Source: an uncultured Muribaculaceae bacterium (lineage in GTDB: Bacteria > Bacteroidota > Bacteroidia > Bacteroidales > Muribaculaceae). Taken from it: a stretch of 64,000 bases of DNA. The notes beneath the pieces are model-generated. The model saw only the letters and a program-made list of their open reading frames with translations, made no database searches and was not told the DNA's origin. Shown piece after piece: positions 1 to 9,502 of the stretch (positions are counted from its first letter, which is position 1; each line of letters opens with the position of its first letter). The stretch lies in assembly GCA_910585275.1 (NCBI GenBank), contig CAJUCW010000014.1:1-64000 (forward strand). The letters are read 5' to 3'. Both the position numbers and the translations under genes were made by a program.

Positions 1-15
1 AGGAAAGGGAACGAA

Positions 16-49
16 AGTAGGTCAGAAATCTTTCGTTTCCCGACCTACT
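16..49. other. Inverted repeat downstream of the GH106-like gene
   Basis: AGTAGGTC (16-23) and GACCTACT (42-49) are perfect complements around an 18-base loop. GGGAACGAAAG (8-18) can instead pair with CTTTCGTTTCCC (30-41), with one bulge. It lies just after the stop of the minus-strand glycosidase, so it could mark transcript end, but there is no clear T-tract. Confidence 0.35.
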
Positions 50-75
50 CGATTCTATTCGGAAGCGACATGCCG

Positions 76-2490
76 CTACTTTTCGATGGATAGTGTCACA
101 GGACCCAATAGCCCGGATGGAAGAAGGGGAGAGTCTTTTTTGAAGAATTTGAAACATCCTACGGTTTTTCGGTAAGGCGATGGTCTTGGAGTTCCGTTTA
201 TAAGCCATTCCGGTTGTGATGAAAGATAGCATCCTATCTCGGCGTGAGGATTGGCGTAAGTATAGATTTCCGGTTCGCTCCATTCGAGGTCATCGGGATA
301 TTGTTCGTCGCCTATCATCCGGTTAGGCCAAAGATTGGTGACTTCCACCGAAAGTGTGTTTTTGCCTTTCTTCACCAGCGGGGTGATATCGCATGTGTAA
401 GGTTCTTTCCAGAGCAAATCTACCGGGACACCGTTTAGACAGACATTGGCCATATTTTCCACTTTACCGAGATTTAGGATTATTCGATTACCTCCCTTTG
501 GCATATTTTTTTTATCAATATGGAATGTAATGGAATATGTCGCGGAGCCGGAGAAATATTTAACATCTTCGATATGCGAATCGGGCCATGAAAACAGCGT
601 GTCGGTAGGAATGGCAGTGATTCCGGGAAACTCGATGTCCCATTCTCCTTCGACCGGAATGGTTTTTACGTTTTCTCGTTTTGTAATATAAGGTTTGGTG
701 CGCTCTCCTGGACGAATGACTATGAAACGTGAGCCGAATGGCTCTATTTCGATATGGAAAACGGAATCCTTCGGAAGAGCATACATTTCGGAGGAATAAG
801 GATTCCACAGTTCCGCATTACGCCCGAGGGTCGGAAATGTAAAGGTTCCTTCGGTGATTGAATCGGAAGGGTTGCAAACAAAAACGATATCCGTATTGGA
901 AATGGAATCCACCCGGTGATATGTCTTTAGTCCGGACTGGGGAGGAAGTTGGGTGCCGGACGGCAGTCCTTGTTGAAGAAGGGCCTGGCAGCGAGACATG
1001 TAATCAAAAAGCTTTTTCGCACCTCCTGCTTTCCACCATGTCTGACCGGGTACGAAATGCGTACCCCATTTTCCGAACGACATTCCCGGTTCCGCATCAG
1101 GCCATGGATTGGCGGCCCCCGCATGGAGCATCATACGGTTTACTCCCGTGCAGAACGCTTTGTCGCATACAGGCTTGAGCGTGGCCGGAGAATCTTGCCA
1201 TGCCCTTAGGGGCCAACAGGTGAATGCTTCTGCTATCAGAAGAGGTTTTCGGAGTTTGCGCATGGCAGATTCATGACGTCCCATGTCGCGCCATCCCCAA
1301 TTTGGATCTTGCCAGAATTCCGTGGCTATGTCGGCATCGGGCGAGGCTGCAACTATCTTGTAGAAGTCGAGTATATCGAACGGATGCCTGCCGCCGGTGC
1401 CGTAGGGTTCAATCATCATCTTTACCCCTGCCTGTTTGGCGAGCTGGTTGAGATACCCGTAATAGTTCTCGGCCACGCATTGTTTCACGGTTTCTTCCCA
1501 ATCTTTTCTAAAACGTTTGGTGTCTTCAGTAGATTCTATTGATTTCATTCTTCCTGTCATATACGGAAGGAAGGGAGTAAGATCATATCCTATCCTTTTT
1601 CTGAATTCCTGAGGAAGAGCAGGGCTCCATGTCTGTCCGCCGGCTTCGTAACTGTCTATTTCGAAATGTGTGAAAGTGTTTCCGACATAGTTTCCGGCCA
1701 CTTCAAGCACCATGGTCGGATACCCTTCCCAAAAATGGCGCACCGCCTCCCGGCTAAGTTTGTCGCATTCGAGACCACGTCCGGATTCGGGAGCTTGCGC
1801 CTCATTGGTTTTGCCGTTGGTGGTCTGGCCTATACGCATTATCTTTACCGATTGTCCTAATTCTATATTATCGGGAATCTGGAGCATACTTGTTGCCGGA
1901 TTGAAATAGTCCGTGAGGTTTATGATTTCTTCATATTTGCAGACTGAATCTTCCGGCACTGCAAGGACTGCCACATCTTCGTAATAATTCCACTTGTCAT
2001 CTATTTCAGGAAGGGGCAGCGACATGGATTTTGACTTCATGTCGATTCCCGATTCCGAATAGACGAGTTGTTGCATGGAATACTTCGGTTCTACGGACGG
2101 ATAGGCGCTCGACGACCAACCGGGGCAATTATGGGTGCCGAATGTAAGTCCGAGCCGGGCGCATTCATCGAGGGTCCATCTCAGGAGCCCTTTCCAGTTA
2201 TCGCTTCCGATGGCGTTGTCAGGATTGCCGATACGCATCTGGTCGGGACCTCCGATTTGAAAATTTTGCACTCCGGCAATCCCAGCTTCCTTAAAGGCTT
2301 CGAGATCGCGAGTGATTCCCTCCTTTGTGACGAGTCCGTCCATCCATTGCCATATAAGCAGCGGACGGTGCTCCCTTTTCGGCGAAAGGAATACTTCTTC
2401 AAGAGAAGTATTTGGCTGCGCAAACGTGGTTCCGACCGACATTATGGCCGACGACACCACTGACAGAAAAAATCGTTTTTTCCAATTCAT
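76..2490 (-). CDS. GH106-like glycoside hydrolase (putative alpha-L-rhamnosidase), secreted
   Basis: An 804-residue protein with an N-terminal signal peptide (MNWKKRFFLSVV then a hydrophobic stretch ending near TTFAQP). The first 130 residues carry the GH106-type opening (WQWMDGLVTKEGITRDLEAF, then THNCPGWSSSA). The central part has EPYGTGGRHPFD and AEAFTCWP segments expected in the catalytic barrel, and the last 150 residues form a galactose-binding-like jelly roll. Family members often exceed 1000 residues. Here the region between YMSRCQALLQQ and LPSG appears to lack a subdomain. It probably trims rhamnose or a related deoxysugar from glycans in the periplasm or at the surface; the substrate is an inference. 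It is transcribed alone from a promoter at 2542-2549. Confidence 0.8.
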   Translation of the reverse strand: MNWKKRFFLSVVSSAIMSVGTTFAQPNTSLEEVFLSPKREHRPLLIWQWMDGLVTKEGITRDLEAFKEAGIAGVQNFQIGGPDQMRIGNPDNAIGSDNWKGLLRWTLDECARLGLTFGTHNCPGWSSSAYPSVEPKYSMQQLVYSESGIDMKSKSMSLPLPEIDDKWNYYEDVAVLAVPEDSVCKYEEIINLTDYFNPATSMLQIPDNIELGQSVKIMRIGQTTNGKTNEAQAPESGRGLECDKLSREAVRHFWEGYPTMVLEVAGNYVGNTFTHFEIDSYEAGGQTWSPALPQEFRKRIGYDLTPFLPYMTGRMKSIESTEDTKRFRKDWEETVKQCVAENYYGYLNQLAKQAGVKMMIEPYGTGGRHPFDILDFYKIVAASPDADIATEFWQDPNWGWRDMGRHESAMRKLRKPLLIAEAFTCWPLRAWQDSPATLKPVCDKAFCTGVNRMMLHAGAANPWPDAEPGMSFGKWGTHFVPGQTWWKAGGAKKLFDYMSRCQALLQQGLPSGTQLPPQSGLKTYHRVDSISNTDIVFVCNPSDSITEGTFTFPTLGRNAELWNPYSSEMYALPKDSVFHIEIEPFGSRFIVIRPGERTKPYITKRENVKTIPVEGEWDIEFPGITAIPTDTLFSWPDSHIEDVKYFSGSATYSITFHIDKKNMPKGGNRIILNLGKVENMANVCLNGVPVDLLWKEPYTCDITPLVKKGKNTLSVEVTNLWPNRMIGDEQYPDDLEWSEPEIYTYANPHAEIGCYLSSQPEWLINGTPRPSPYRKTVGCFKFFKKDSPLLPSGLLGPVTLSIEK

Positions 2491-2541
2491 GGGATTAGGA
2501 TGTTGGAAGTTAGAGCTATAGCGTTTTTATTTTGATAATTA

Positions 2542-2549
2542 CAAAATTA
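2542..2549 (-). promoter_or_regulatory. Bacteroidota -7 element for the GH106-like gene
   Basis: On the minus strand this reads TAATTTTG, a match to TAnnTTTG, about 50 bases before the ATG at 2490. No convincing -33 TTTG was seen. Confidence 0.5.
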
Positions 2550-2641
2550 GAAATAATTATTTAAAAGCACAAATCCTTATCAGAATAAAACGGAATGTGC
2601 TTTTATATCAAGAGATGTTTTTCAAATTATGGATGTTTGTG

Positions 2642-4009
2642 TCACGACTCGGAGTCGAATTGCTTGTAGGCGTTGCTGGCTATTTCGCTGCCGGGATAAT
2701 AATGGGCGAGAATTTGGCGGTAGGAATAACCGCGTTGTGCCATCATGGCGGCCCCTATCTGGCATAGACCTACGCCATGTCCCCATCCTGCGCCTTTAAG
2801 AGTGAAGCCGGAAGGGATGTCAGTTGAAGGATAAGCGTGGCAGTTCTCCGTTGTGATGTCTGCTGAAAACTCTTTTTCTACTATGAATGCGGAGCTGTAT
2901 AGATGCGACATGCTCAAAGTCTTTCTTATTTCCAGCTCTTTCCCGATGGTCATGGTGCGTTTCGTGCCGATTATTTTTGCACGTATCAATCTTCCTGACA
3001 CGCCGCGTTCTACGGGGACGATGTCAAGAATATTGCCGAAATCATATCCTGAACGGCTTTTCACAATTTCCGATATTTCCTTTTGCGAGTATTTTACTGT
3101 CCAACGGTAAAAATCGGGCGTGGCAAGGTCGTAGCCGTTAAGCACTTGTCGCAATACGGTGAAGTCATTTGTATTGCAGAATGATATCGGGTTTCCGTTA
3201 ATCCAAATTTCTGCATTCTGTTCCACCGAAAGGTCGGGGAGGGGATGTCCGTTTTCAGGCAATATGTCGCGCCCGTCTTTAAGATATGGATGCGAAACAG
3301 GTTGCCAACAGTTTTCAAACGTCTCGAAAGCACCTCCGCAACATTTGGAAAACCTTGCGTCGCATATCGTGCCGTTAAAAACGAGAATCTCCCCTTCTGT
3401 GGATTTCACCGCCTCTACGGCATTCGGATTGAGTATCCTTGTGATGCCTTGGTAGCGTTGGCAATGGTCGTCGGCACACACGTCGAATCCGAGGTGTTGC
3501 GAACGGTCATACCATCTGATACGCTCGGCGGCCGTCTCCGTCATTCTATAATCGGAATCCGCGCGGTGTCCGCATCCCGTAATTTGCGCCATCAGCCAGC
3601 TCCTTGAAATCACGGCATGCGCTTTCAGCAGTTCTAAAGAAGCGTTGGCGCTCATCTCGCTTGAAATCACGCTTTCAAGATATCGCTCCACCGGCAGACG
3701 GTTGACCGCGATGATTCCGTCGTTGCATCTTTTAAGCAGAAGATTGCCATGAAACCGTTGGGCTTCTTTTTGTTGCCAATGGAATCCCTTCCCAATCACC
3801 ACATCATTTATTTCGAAAACTCCGGAAGGGATTTCGGGGTGCAGTTCCAGCACATTTCCGTTGATGGAATCCGATGAAAATTTGTGTGATCCGTTGAATC
3901 TTTGCTTTGTAGCGTACGATATATATGTTTGGAGAAAATCAACATATATTTCGGATGATTCCAATATGCCTACATCTACAGTCGGGTTGGTGGAATGTTT
4001 ATCAATCAT
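2642..4009 (-). CDS. SpoIID/LytB-domain protein
   Basis: A 455-residue protein of the SpoIID/LytB family, whose founding member is a peptidoglycan lytic transglycosylase. Diagnostic stretches are RLPVERYLESVISSEMS, LKAHAVISRSWL and, near the C-terminus, GWGHGVGLCQIGA followed by ILAHYYPGS. The start was placed at 4009 because its ATG overlaps the upstream stop in an ATGA. A longer frame to 4159 would run back inside the neighbour. No signal peptide is visible on this start, which is odd for a wall enzyme. It is translationally coupled to the two-TM membrane protein at 4006-5244, so the two probably act together. The exact activity is inferred from the family. Confidence 0.85.
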   Translation of the reverse strand: MIDKHSTNPTVDVGILESSEIYVDFLQTYISYATKQRFNGSHKFSSDSINGNVLELHPEIPSGVFEINDVVIGKGFHWQQKEAQRFHGNLLLKRCNDGIIAVNRLPVERYLESVISSEMSANASLELLKAHAVISRSWLMAQITGCGHRADSDYRMTETAAERIRWYDRSQHLGFDVCADDHCQRYQGITRILNPNAVEAVKSTEGEILVFNGTICDARFSKCCGGAFETFENCWQPVSHPYLKDGRDILPENGHPLPDLSVEQNAEIWINGNPISFCNTNDFTVLRQVLNGYDLATPDFYRWTVKYSQKEISEIVKSRSGYDFGNILDIVPVERGVSGRLIRAKIIGTKRTMTIGKELEIRKTLSMSHLYSSAFIVEKEFSADITTENCHAYPSTDIPSGFTLKGAGWGHGVGLCQIGAAMMAQRGYSYRQILAHYYPGSEIASNAYKQFDSES

Positions 4010-5244
4010 CTCTCTTTTTCGGGTTTCTTTAGCATGGATATTATGGCAACGACCACGGTAAGCAATGTCAGAGACACTACTATCCTGAATCCGTTTTCCA
4101 CGGTGGCGGCATATTCGTTGAAAGGTAAAAGTGCATTGACCATGCATGCAAAATCCCATATTGTTGAAAACACGGTCACGATGGCAAGAAACGTCAGAAG
4201 CCTGTTAAGCCGTTTCGACGATTCTTCAGCATGCAGCTTGTTGTAGTCTGAGATGTAGCCGGCAAGGAGCTTTTTTTCTTCCGTGATTTCAAGGGCTTTG
4301 TCGATGGCCTTGTCGATTTCGTCAGGCAGGAAGTTGTAAGAGATTCTATGGAATGTGTAGAGCCTTTCGAAATCGTGATATTCTTTTTCAAGAACTTCAC
4401 CTTGCCGGGGATTGTCGCGAAATCGTGCATTAAGTTTGAACAGATAAAACTTGCAGTAGAGACTATGGATATAAATCATTGAAAAATAATCGGTAGCCCA
4501 CGTTTCGCGTACCCAGGGCTTTACGTCATATCCCAGGATGGTAAACGTGTCGAACAGGGCCAACCCTTTCCAGTTGTTGAAGAAACTGAGTCGGTTTCCC
4601 TGTACGGTCCGTTCGATATATGACCTCGACGGGCTGTCGGGAGCGTCGTGCGAGCATCCTCCGACCTTTCCGAGCGTGCCCAGTTCAAACAGGAGGGTGT
4701 CGGTGTCGTTGTCAAAATGGCTTTTATCAGGGGCGGTTATAATTTGGAACACTTTCAGTTTGTTGCCGTTTTCAATGATGCCGCTCCTGCATCCCAACGA
4801 TAATGCCGTTTTTTCGATTGGCGCGATTGCTTTTGTGTGGAAATTGGTAAGTTCTTCCATATTCCATCTCCTCATCTCTCTCATTTTGAAAAGCGACAGA
4901 GTGAAGGTGTCGAGATTGTCCGATTCCTGTTCTGTATGGATGGAATAAAGTGCCATTCCATAAGGCATCATATAAATCACGATGTCTTTTATAATGACGT
5001 TTGCATCGCCAACGGATATGGCTTCTTCAATCTTTTTTGTGTATTTTCCCACCTCTGTCCCTTCACCACCGCCCATAAAGAATTCTATGAAGCCGGGATA
5101 GTAAAATTGCTTATAGGTTTCGATGCTTCCCTTGTCGTGGCATACTCTGGTCCATCCTCCGGAAGTGAGGATGGAGTCTGTGTCGGCGTTTTCATTGAAA
5201 CTGAAATACGCGCAAAGAAAGGCAGTGTTGTTGAAAGCGGGCAT
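4006..5244 (-). CDS. Unrecognised membrane protein with two C-terminal TM helices
   Basis: A 412-residue protein I cannot assign to a named family. It has a long soluble N-terminal part (about 340 residues, aromatic-rich), then a charged helix (YISDYNKLHAEESSKRLNR) leading into two hydrophobic helices near residues 350-370 and 386-404 and a short basic tail. That layout recalls CorA-type proteins, but no GMN motif is present. The start at 5244 (MPAFNNTAFLCAYFSF) was chosen because the longer frame to 5418 would cross the divergent promoter and the neighbouring gene. Its stop overlaps the start of the SpoIID/LytB gene (ATGA), so the pair is co-translated. It diverges from the HEPN-STAND gene across about 110 bases. 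Confidence 0.75.
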   Translation of the reverse strand: MPAFNNTAFLCAYFSFNENADTDSILTSGGWTRVCHDKGSIETYKQFYYPGFIEFFMGGGEGTEVGKYTKKIEEAISVGDANVIIKDIVIYMMPYGMALYSIHTEQESDNLDTFTLSLFKMREMRRWNMEELTNFHTKAIAPIEKTALSLGCRSGIIENGNKLKVFQIITAPDKSHFDNDTDTLLFELGTLGKVGGCSHDAPDSPSRSYIERTVQGNRLSFFNNWKGLALFDTFTILGYDVKPWVRETWATDYFSMIYIHSLYCKFYLFKLNARFRDNPRQGEVLEKEYHDFERLYTFHRISYNFLPDEIDKAIDKALEITEEKKLLAGYISDYNKLHAEESSKRLNRLLTFLAIVTVFSTIWDFACMVNALLPFNEYAATVENGFRIVVSLTLLTVVVAIISMLKKPEKER

Positions 5245-5301
5245 TTGAAGAAGGATATATGATTTAAATGCAAAAATAGTAAAAGTTTGCAAATAATTTT
5301 G

Positions 5302-5309
5302 TAGCTTTG
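5302..5309 (+). promoter_or_regulatory. -7 element upstream of the HEPN-STAND gene
   Basis: TAGCTTTG matches TAnnTTTG and lies 47 bases before the ATG at 5357, in the divergent intergenic region. No -33 TTTG was seen at the usual spacing. Confidence 0.5.
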
Positions 5310-5356
5310 TGGTAAAACTGCGATTGAAAAAAACTAACCCTTGAATCTGCCGCTGT

Positions 5357-8300
5357 ATGACCATGACGAAACTCCCGATATCGGAAATGAGAGAAGGTGC
5401 CGCCCGGCTCCCTCTCACAATGTCGATGCCGCTGTCTAAAGCCGCTTCCGCATTTGAAATGGAGAATTATAAGGACACGTTGACACATCTGCTCGACTTT
5501 TTCGAGATGTCGGTGCAATGGCTCAACTGTTATTTCCTTGCCTTGGCGTGCAGTCTGGAGGATGCCGGCAAAGCGAAAGGGGTGGCAAGGGCTGTGAGGA
5601 TGATTGACGTGAAAAGACCCCTCTCCTTCGGCGATTGTGTAAACGAACTATTCAATCCGTTGCTTGAATCGTTGCAGCAGTTGGTGCCCGCACATCCCCT
5701 TGTGCGTACACTTTCTGAAAATGTCAGGACTCGGCGGACAGACATACTCGTGGGTTCGGCGAAAGCAATCGGCATAATAAAAGTACGCAACGACTATAAG
5801 GGGCATTCCACCTCTCTTTCGCAGCATATTTATCGTGGGGTTGTGGAAGAAATCGCCCCGAAGGTGGAAGCCATGTTGCTGGGTCTTGCCCCTTTGGCCG
5901 ATGCTTCGGTTACGACCGTGTCGTCTTCCGGCGGCCCTGTTGATTTGCACGGTGGTTGGAATCCGGTTGTCGGTGAAAGAGCACCCCGGTATTTGAAGGG
6001 TCATTATTATGTCGGTTTTCCGGGAATAGGCGAGGTTGACCTTTTCCCATTGATGGTTCAGAAAAACGACCGGTTCATATACGTATTCCAAACCCTGAAG
6101 GGGGAGGTCGTGAAATATGAATCGTCAGACGAGAACGTGCATGGATTCGAGACGGAGGAATACAACCGTGTTTTCGATGCATTCATGCAGCGTTTGTCGC
6201 CGACTTTCGATATAGCGAAAGAATCGAACTGGAACGAACTGTGTGCATGTATGCGCCGCCATTCCATGGACTACATGATCCAGGTGCAGAAGGAGAAAAA
6301 ATATAGCGCCGACTTGTTTGTTGACCGCACACGTCTCACCGAACTTCTCGATAGATTCACGAAATCATGTCATACCCTCCTTCCGCTTGCAGGAGATGCA
6401 GGGCAAGGCAAGACAAATCAGATTTGTAATTGGACAGAGCGTTGTTTGGGTTCCGATGTGCCGGTGCTTGTATTTTCAGGGTCATCGTTTGCCGACACTA
6501 CTCTTGCCGACACACTTAAAAACGTGTTTGGGGTCAGCGGGAGGCGCCCGTTGAAAAGACTTCTCGACCATCTGCATTCCAAGGCTGCGGAAGAGGAAAA
6601 AATCGTTTATTTCTTTTTCGATGCCGTCAACGAGTGTCTTCACTATAAAAACGTGGATGAGAAAAGTCCGTACGACAGCAAGGAGGACGGTCCGGTGAAG
6701 CTATTTGCCGACATTCTCGATTCTCTTGCGAGCGAAAGTTATCCTCGATTTAAGATAGTCACCACATGCCGCACGTTTACATGGAAAAACCAGATATTGC
6801 CATGTGTGGAATTTCCTTCCGGTCTGCTTTATGGAACGTCTGACGACGATGATGTTGCCGTAGTAGGGTTTACCGACAGGGAGACCGAGGAGGCTTATCG
6901 CAAATATGGCGAACTATATCAGATGTCAACCCCCTTCGAACGGATTGAACGCAAGATTCTGCTTCGTCTTCGCGACCCTCTGGTAATGAAATTCGTGTGC
7001 AGCAATTATGTGGGGGCGGTGTTGTCGGGCGATGCCGACGATTATACCTCGGTCAGGCTTTTTTCGAAAATGTTGGAGGATATCGAAGTCCGGTCGTTTG
7101 CGGGACGACGGCAACGTGAACTGCTCGATGAATTGTCGAGGATTTTTCTGTTGTCTTATCTTGAAGGGGAAGCGATGGGAAGCATTGTCAATACAGATTT
7201 GAAAGATGCATGCCACGACGTTAAAAATCCGTTGCATCGATTGTCGCGACTGATTTATAGGAAAGACGGACTGACTGTAGCATACACGGAACTGCGCAAC
7301 AAACCCGACCGTCCGATATTGAGGGAGGTGGAAAAAATTGTGGACGGTGTGGCGGTGAGGAGTGTGGAATTCATTTATGAACGTTTTCTGGAGTATATGA
7401 TGGCATGCGCGTTTTTGCGTATGTATCCTGTAGTAAACGGGGAATTGTCTGCGACACACATTGTCGAGGCCTTGTCGAAAGCCGCTCTCAACGTGGTTTT
7501 CATAGGGGCGATGCGCAATGTTCTTCTCATTCATATTCTCAACACCGGCGACTTTACTACAATCGTTGACCTTGTTACGGGCTACTCCGACAATCCTACG
7601 GTCATGCAACTCGTAAACGAAGTGTTCGACTCCCTGATACGCGAAAACTATGAGGACCGTCTTTTCAGTCTTCTCGAACATATGCTTGGCATTAATCCGG
7701 AAGATGGGGATGTGGTGCCGGAATTCAATCTCTTGAAACGCGAAATCGCTTCGAATAAGGCCACTTCCAAAACAATTTTGCGCCATAATGAGCTTGCCGC
7801 TTCCTTGGCCCCGGTTATATGTCTGAGGAATACAGTCGGCGTGGCGGTCAATAATATGTTGCTTTCCGATTTTTTCAATGAGAATCTTTATCGGAAGAAT
7901 GCTTTGGAAATTTTATGGCGGCTTATGACAGACGATATTGTTGATGTCGGCAACGAGGCTTGCAAGTTTGTCTATTACCTTTCGCGCCGTCGGTTCACAC
8001 ACTCCCATACCCCTTTAAATACCAACCTGACCAAAAGGATTGTCAAAGAAATGTATGCCGGAATACGGTCGCGTACCATTGCGGGGAACCTGGCGCGTAG
8101 AGAAACGAGGAAGAGGGCGGTGACGTTTGTGGAGGCGGCCACGCGCCTTGCCACGCTTTTGATTATCGATGCTACCGTTGCTCCGTTCCAAGACACCGGG
8201 ATGATTGCCGAGATGCTTGGCGAAATTCGCGGGATAGCAAGTTATTTCACATGGAACTACCGTCTTGTGCATCTGGTGATGCCTTTCTTGCAGACCATAA

Positions 8301-9496
8301 TGCGCAAGCAGATTACGTTTCAGTCGGTCTATGTCAACAATGCGATAGAATATCAGGGATTTTGGAATGATGATATTGTGAAAGGCGATTCGGGCGATGG
8401 CGCGGAGTGGAGTCGCCGCCGTCTTCGCGATGCAATGGAATTCGTAGGGTTCTACAATAGGCATCACCGCTCTTTGTCTTCACCGGAATGTGAAGCGGAA
8501 AAGGGGCGTTTCCGTGAATTTCTTCCGGTCGTGGCATCGGCGTATTCCTCCGGTTGCAGTTTCTCTTATTTTATAATGGAGAGGATATTGATTATCGTGG
8601 GATGTGCCGACTGGAATCTTGTGCGCGATGTTTTTACTGCTCTTTTCTCTGAAAGCCGGCGTAGCTTCGAATGGTTTGACTATATGCAGATGTCGCTTCT
8701 CTACAATCTCTTCCAGCTTGAAGTGAATTCGAAGGAGCATAATCCGGAAGTGCTTGACCTGCTGACGAGGGAGACACGCGACTGGACGTTGCGATGCCGG
8801 GGTCTTTTCAAGGCACGCCACAGCCATAAGGCGAATCCGACCGGTTTTTATAAGCGCAATGTGGTAAATTGGTATTGCGTGGCATATTGCGCGCATAGCG
8901 GCGACAATGTTGCCCATGAGGGCGATGACAGGGCTGTGCCGTTGCTCTATGAACTTATCGACAATGCTGTGGCTGCCAACGACAAAGAATTGCTTTTCCA
9001 TGTGCTTGACAATATTTCGGAGCTTATAAGCGATTTCGGATATGTCATTACGGCTCTTGGGGCAGTGAAATATGTGATGACAAAATATGAATCGAAGGAG
9101 TCTGTGGCGCAACTCGATGCTTGTGTCTGTGGGCGCGGAAGGTTTTCCAACGATAATCTTGTGGGTAAGGTGGGTAGCGTTTTAAGCACGGCAAAAACGT
9201 ATTTCCCATCAGAAACCGATGCTTTTTTACGTTCTGATATAGTAGGGTTGAAATTCCCGGGGGTGGAAGGATATAGGGAAGAGATTCTCAACTATCATCC
9301 CGGAGGGGAAACTCTCTCCGACCTTTTTACCCATAAATTCGGTAATTTTCTTTTATGGAGTCTGCTCCATGAAAAGGAAGTGGACGATTTCGCTTATGAA
9401 GCGGTGTGTGCGGCCATTGATGCCAAAGACTGTTTCGCTTGGTTCGATCAGGTGATACGCATTCTTTGCCGCCGTATGTTTAACGTGAAAATTTAA
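5357..9496 (+). CDS. STAND/NACHT-type NTPase with N-terminal HEPN-like domain; candidate defence protein
   Basis: A 1379-residue protein with three parts. Residues 1 to about 200 are helical and contain R144-N145-x4-H150, the Rx4-6H signature of HEPN ribonuclease domains. A linker leads to an NTPase with Walker A GDAGQGKT (346-353), Walker B IVYFFFDAVNE (416-426, acidic pair around D422) and a TTCR strand (469-472), typical of STAND/NACHT modules. Residues from about 600 to the end look like a long helical array without catalytic motifs, as expected for a sensor. Effector-NTPase-sensor order is the layout of Avs and other STAND immune proteins. The gene diverges from a two-TM membrane protein/SpoIID pair and is followed after 6 bases by a GDPD gene. 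The defence role and RNase activity are inferences. Confidence 0.8.
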   Translation: MTMTKLPISEMREGAARLPLTMSMPLSKAASAFEMENYKDTLTHLLDFFEMSVQWLNCYFLALACSLEDAGKAKGVARAVRMIDVKRPLSFGDCVNELFNPLLESLQQLVPAHPLVRTLSENVRTRRTDILVGSAKAIGIIKVRNDYKGHSTSLSQHIYRGVVEEIAPKVEAMLLGLAPLADASVTTVSSSGGPVDLHGGWNPVVGERAPRYLKGHYYVGFPGIGEVDLFPLMVQKNDRFIYVFQTLKGEVVKYESSDENVHGFETEEYNRVFDAFMQRLSPTFDIAKESNWNELCACMRRHSMDYMIQVQKEKKYSADLFVDRTRLTELLDRFTKSCHTLLPLAGDAGQGKTNQICNWTERCLGSDVPVLVFSGSSFADTTLADTLKNVFGVSGRRPLKRLLDHLHSKAAEEEKIVYFFFDAVNECLHYKNVDEKSPYDSKEDGPVKLFADILDSLASESYPRFKIVTTCRTFTWKNQILPCVEFPSGLLYGTSDDDDVAVVGFTDRETEEAYRKYGELYQMSTPFERIERKILLRLRDPLVMKFVCSNYVGAVLSGDADDYTSVRLFSKMLEDIEVRSFAGRRQRELLDELSRIFLLSYLEGEAMGSIVNTDLKDACHDVKNPLHRLSRLIYRKDGLTVAYTELRNKPDRPILREVEKIVDGVAVRSVEFIYERFLEYMMACAFLRMYPVVNGELSATHIVEALSKAALNVVFIGAMRNVLLIHILNTGDFTTIVDLVTGYSDNPTVMQLVNEVFDSLIRENYEDRLFSLLEHMLGINPEDGDVVPEFNLLKREIASNKATSKTILRHNELAASLAPVICLRNTVGVAVNNMLLSDFFNENLYRKNALEILWRLMTDDIVDVGNEACKFVYYLSRRRFTHSHTPLNTNLTKRIVKEMYAGIRSRTIAGNLARRETRKRAVTFVEAATRLATLLIIDATVAPFQDTGMIAEMLGEIRGIASYFTWNYRLVHLVMPFLQTIMRKQITFQSVYVNNAIEYQGFWNDDIVKGDSGDGAEWSRRRLRDAMEFVGFYNRHHRSLSSPECEAEKGRFREFLPVVASAYSSGCSFSYFIMERILIIVGCADWNLVRDVFTALFSESRRSFEWFDYMQMSLLYNLFQLEVNSKEHNPEVLDLLTRETRDWTLRCRGLFKARHSHKANPTGFYKRNVVNWYCVAYCAHSGDNVAHEGDDRAVPLLYELIDNAVAANDKELLFHVLDNISELISDFGYVITALGAVKYVMTKYESKESVAQLDACVCGRGRFSNDNLVGKVGSVLSTAKTYFPSETDAFLRSDIVGLKFPGVEGYREEILNYHPGGETLSDLFTHKFGNFLLWSLLHEKEVDDFAYEAVCAAIDAKDCFAWFDQVIRILCRRMFNVKI

Positions 9497-9502
9497 TTGA
9501 AT

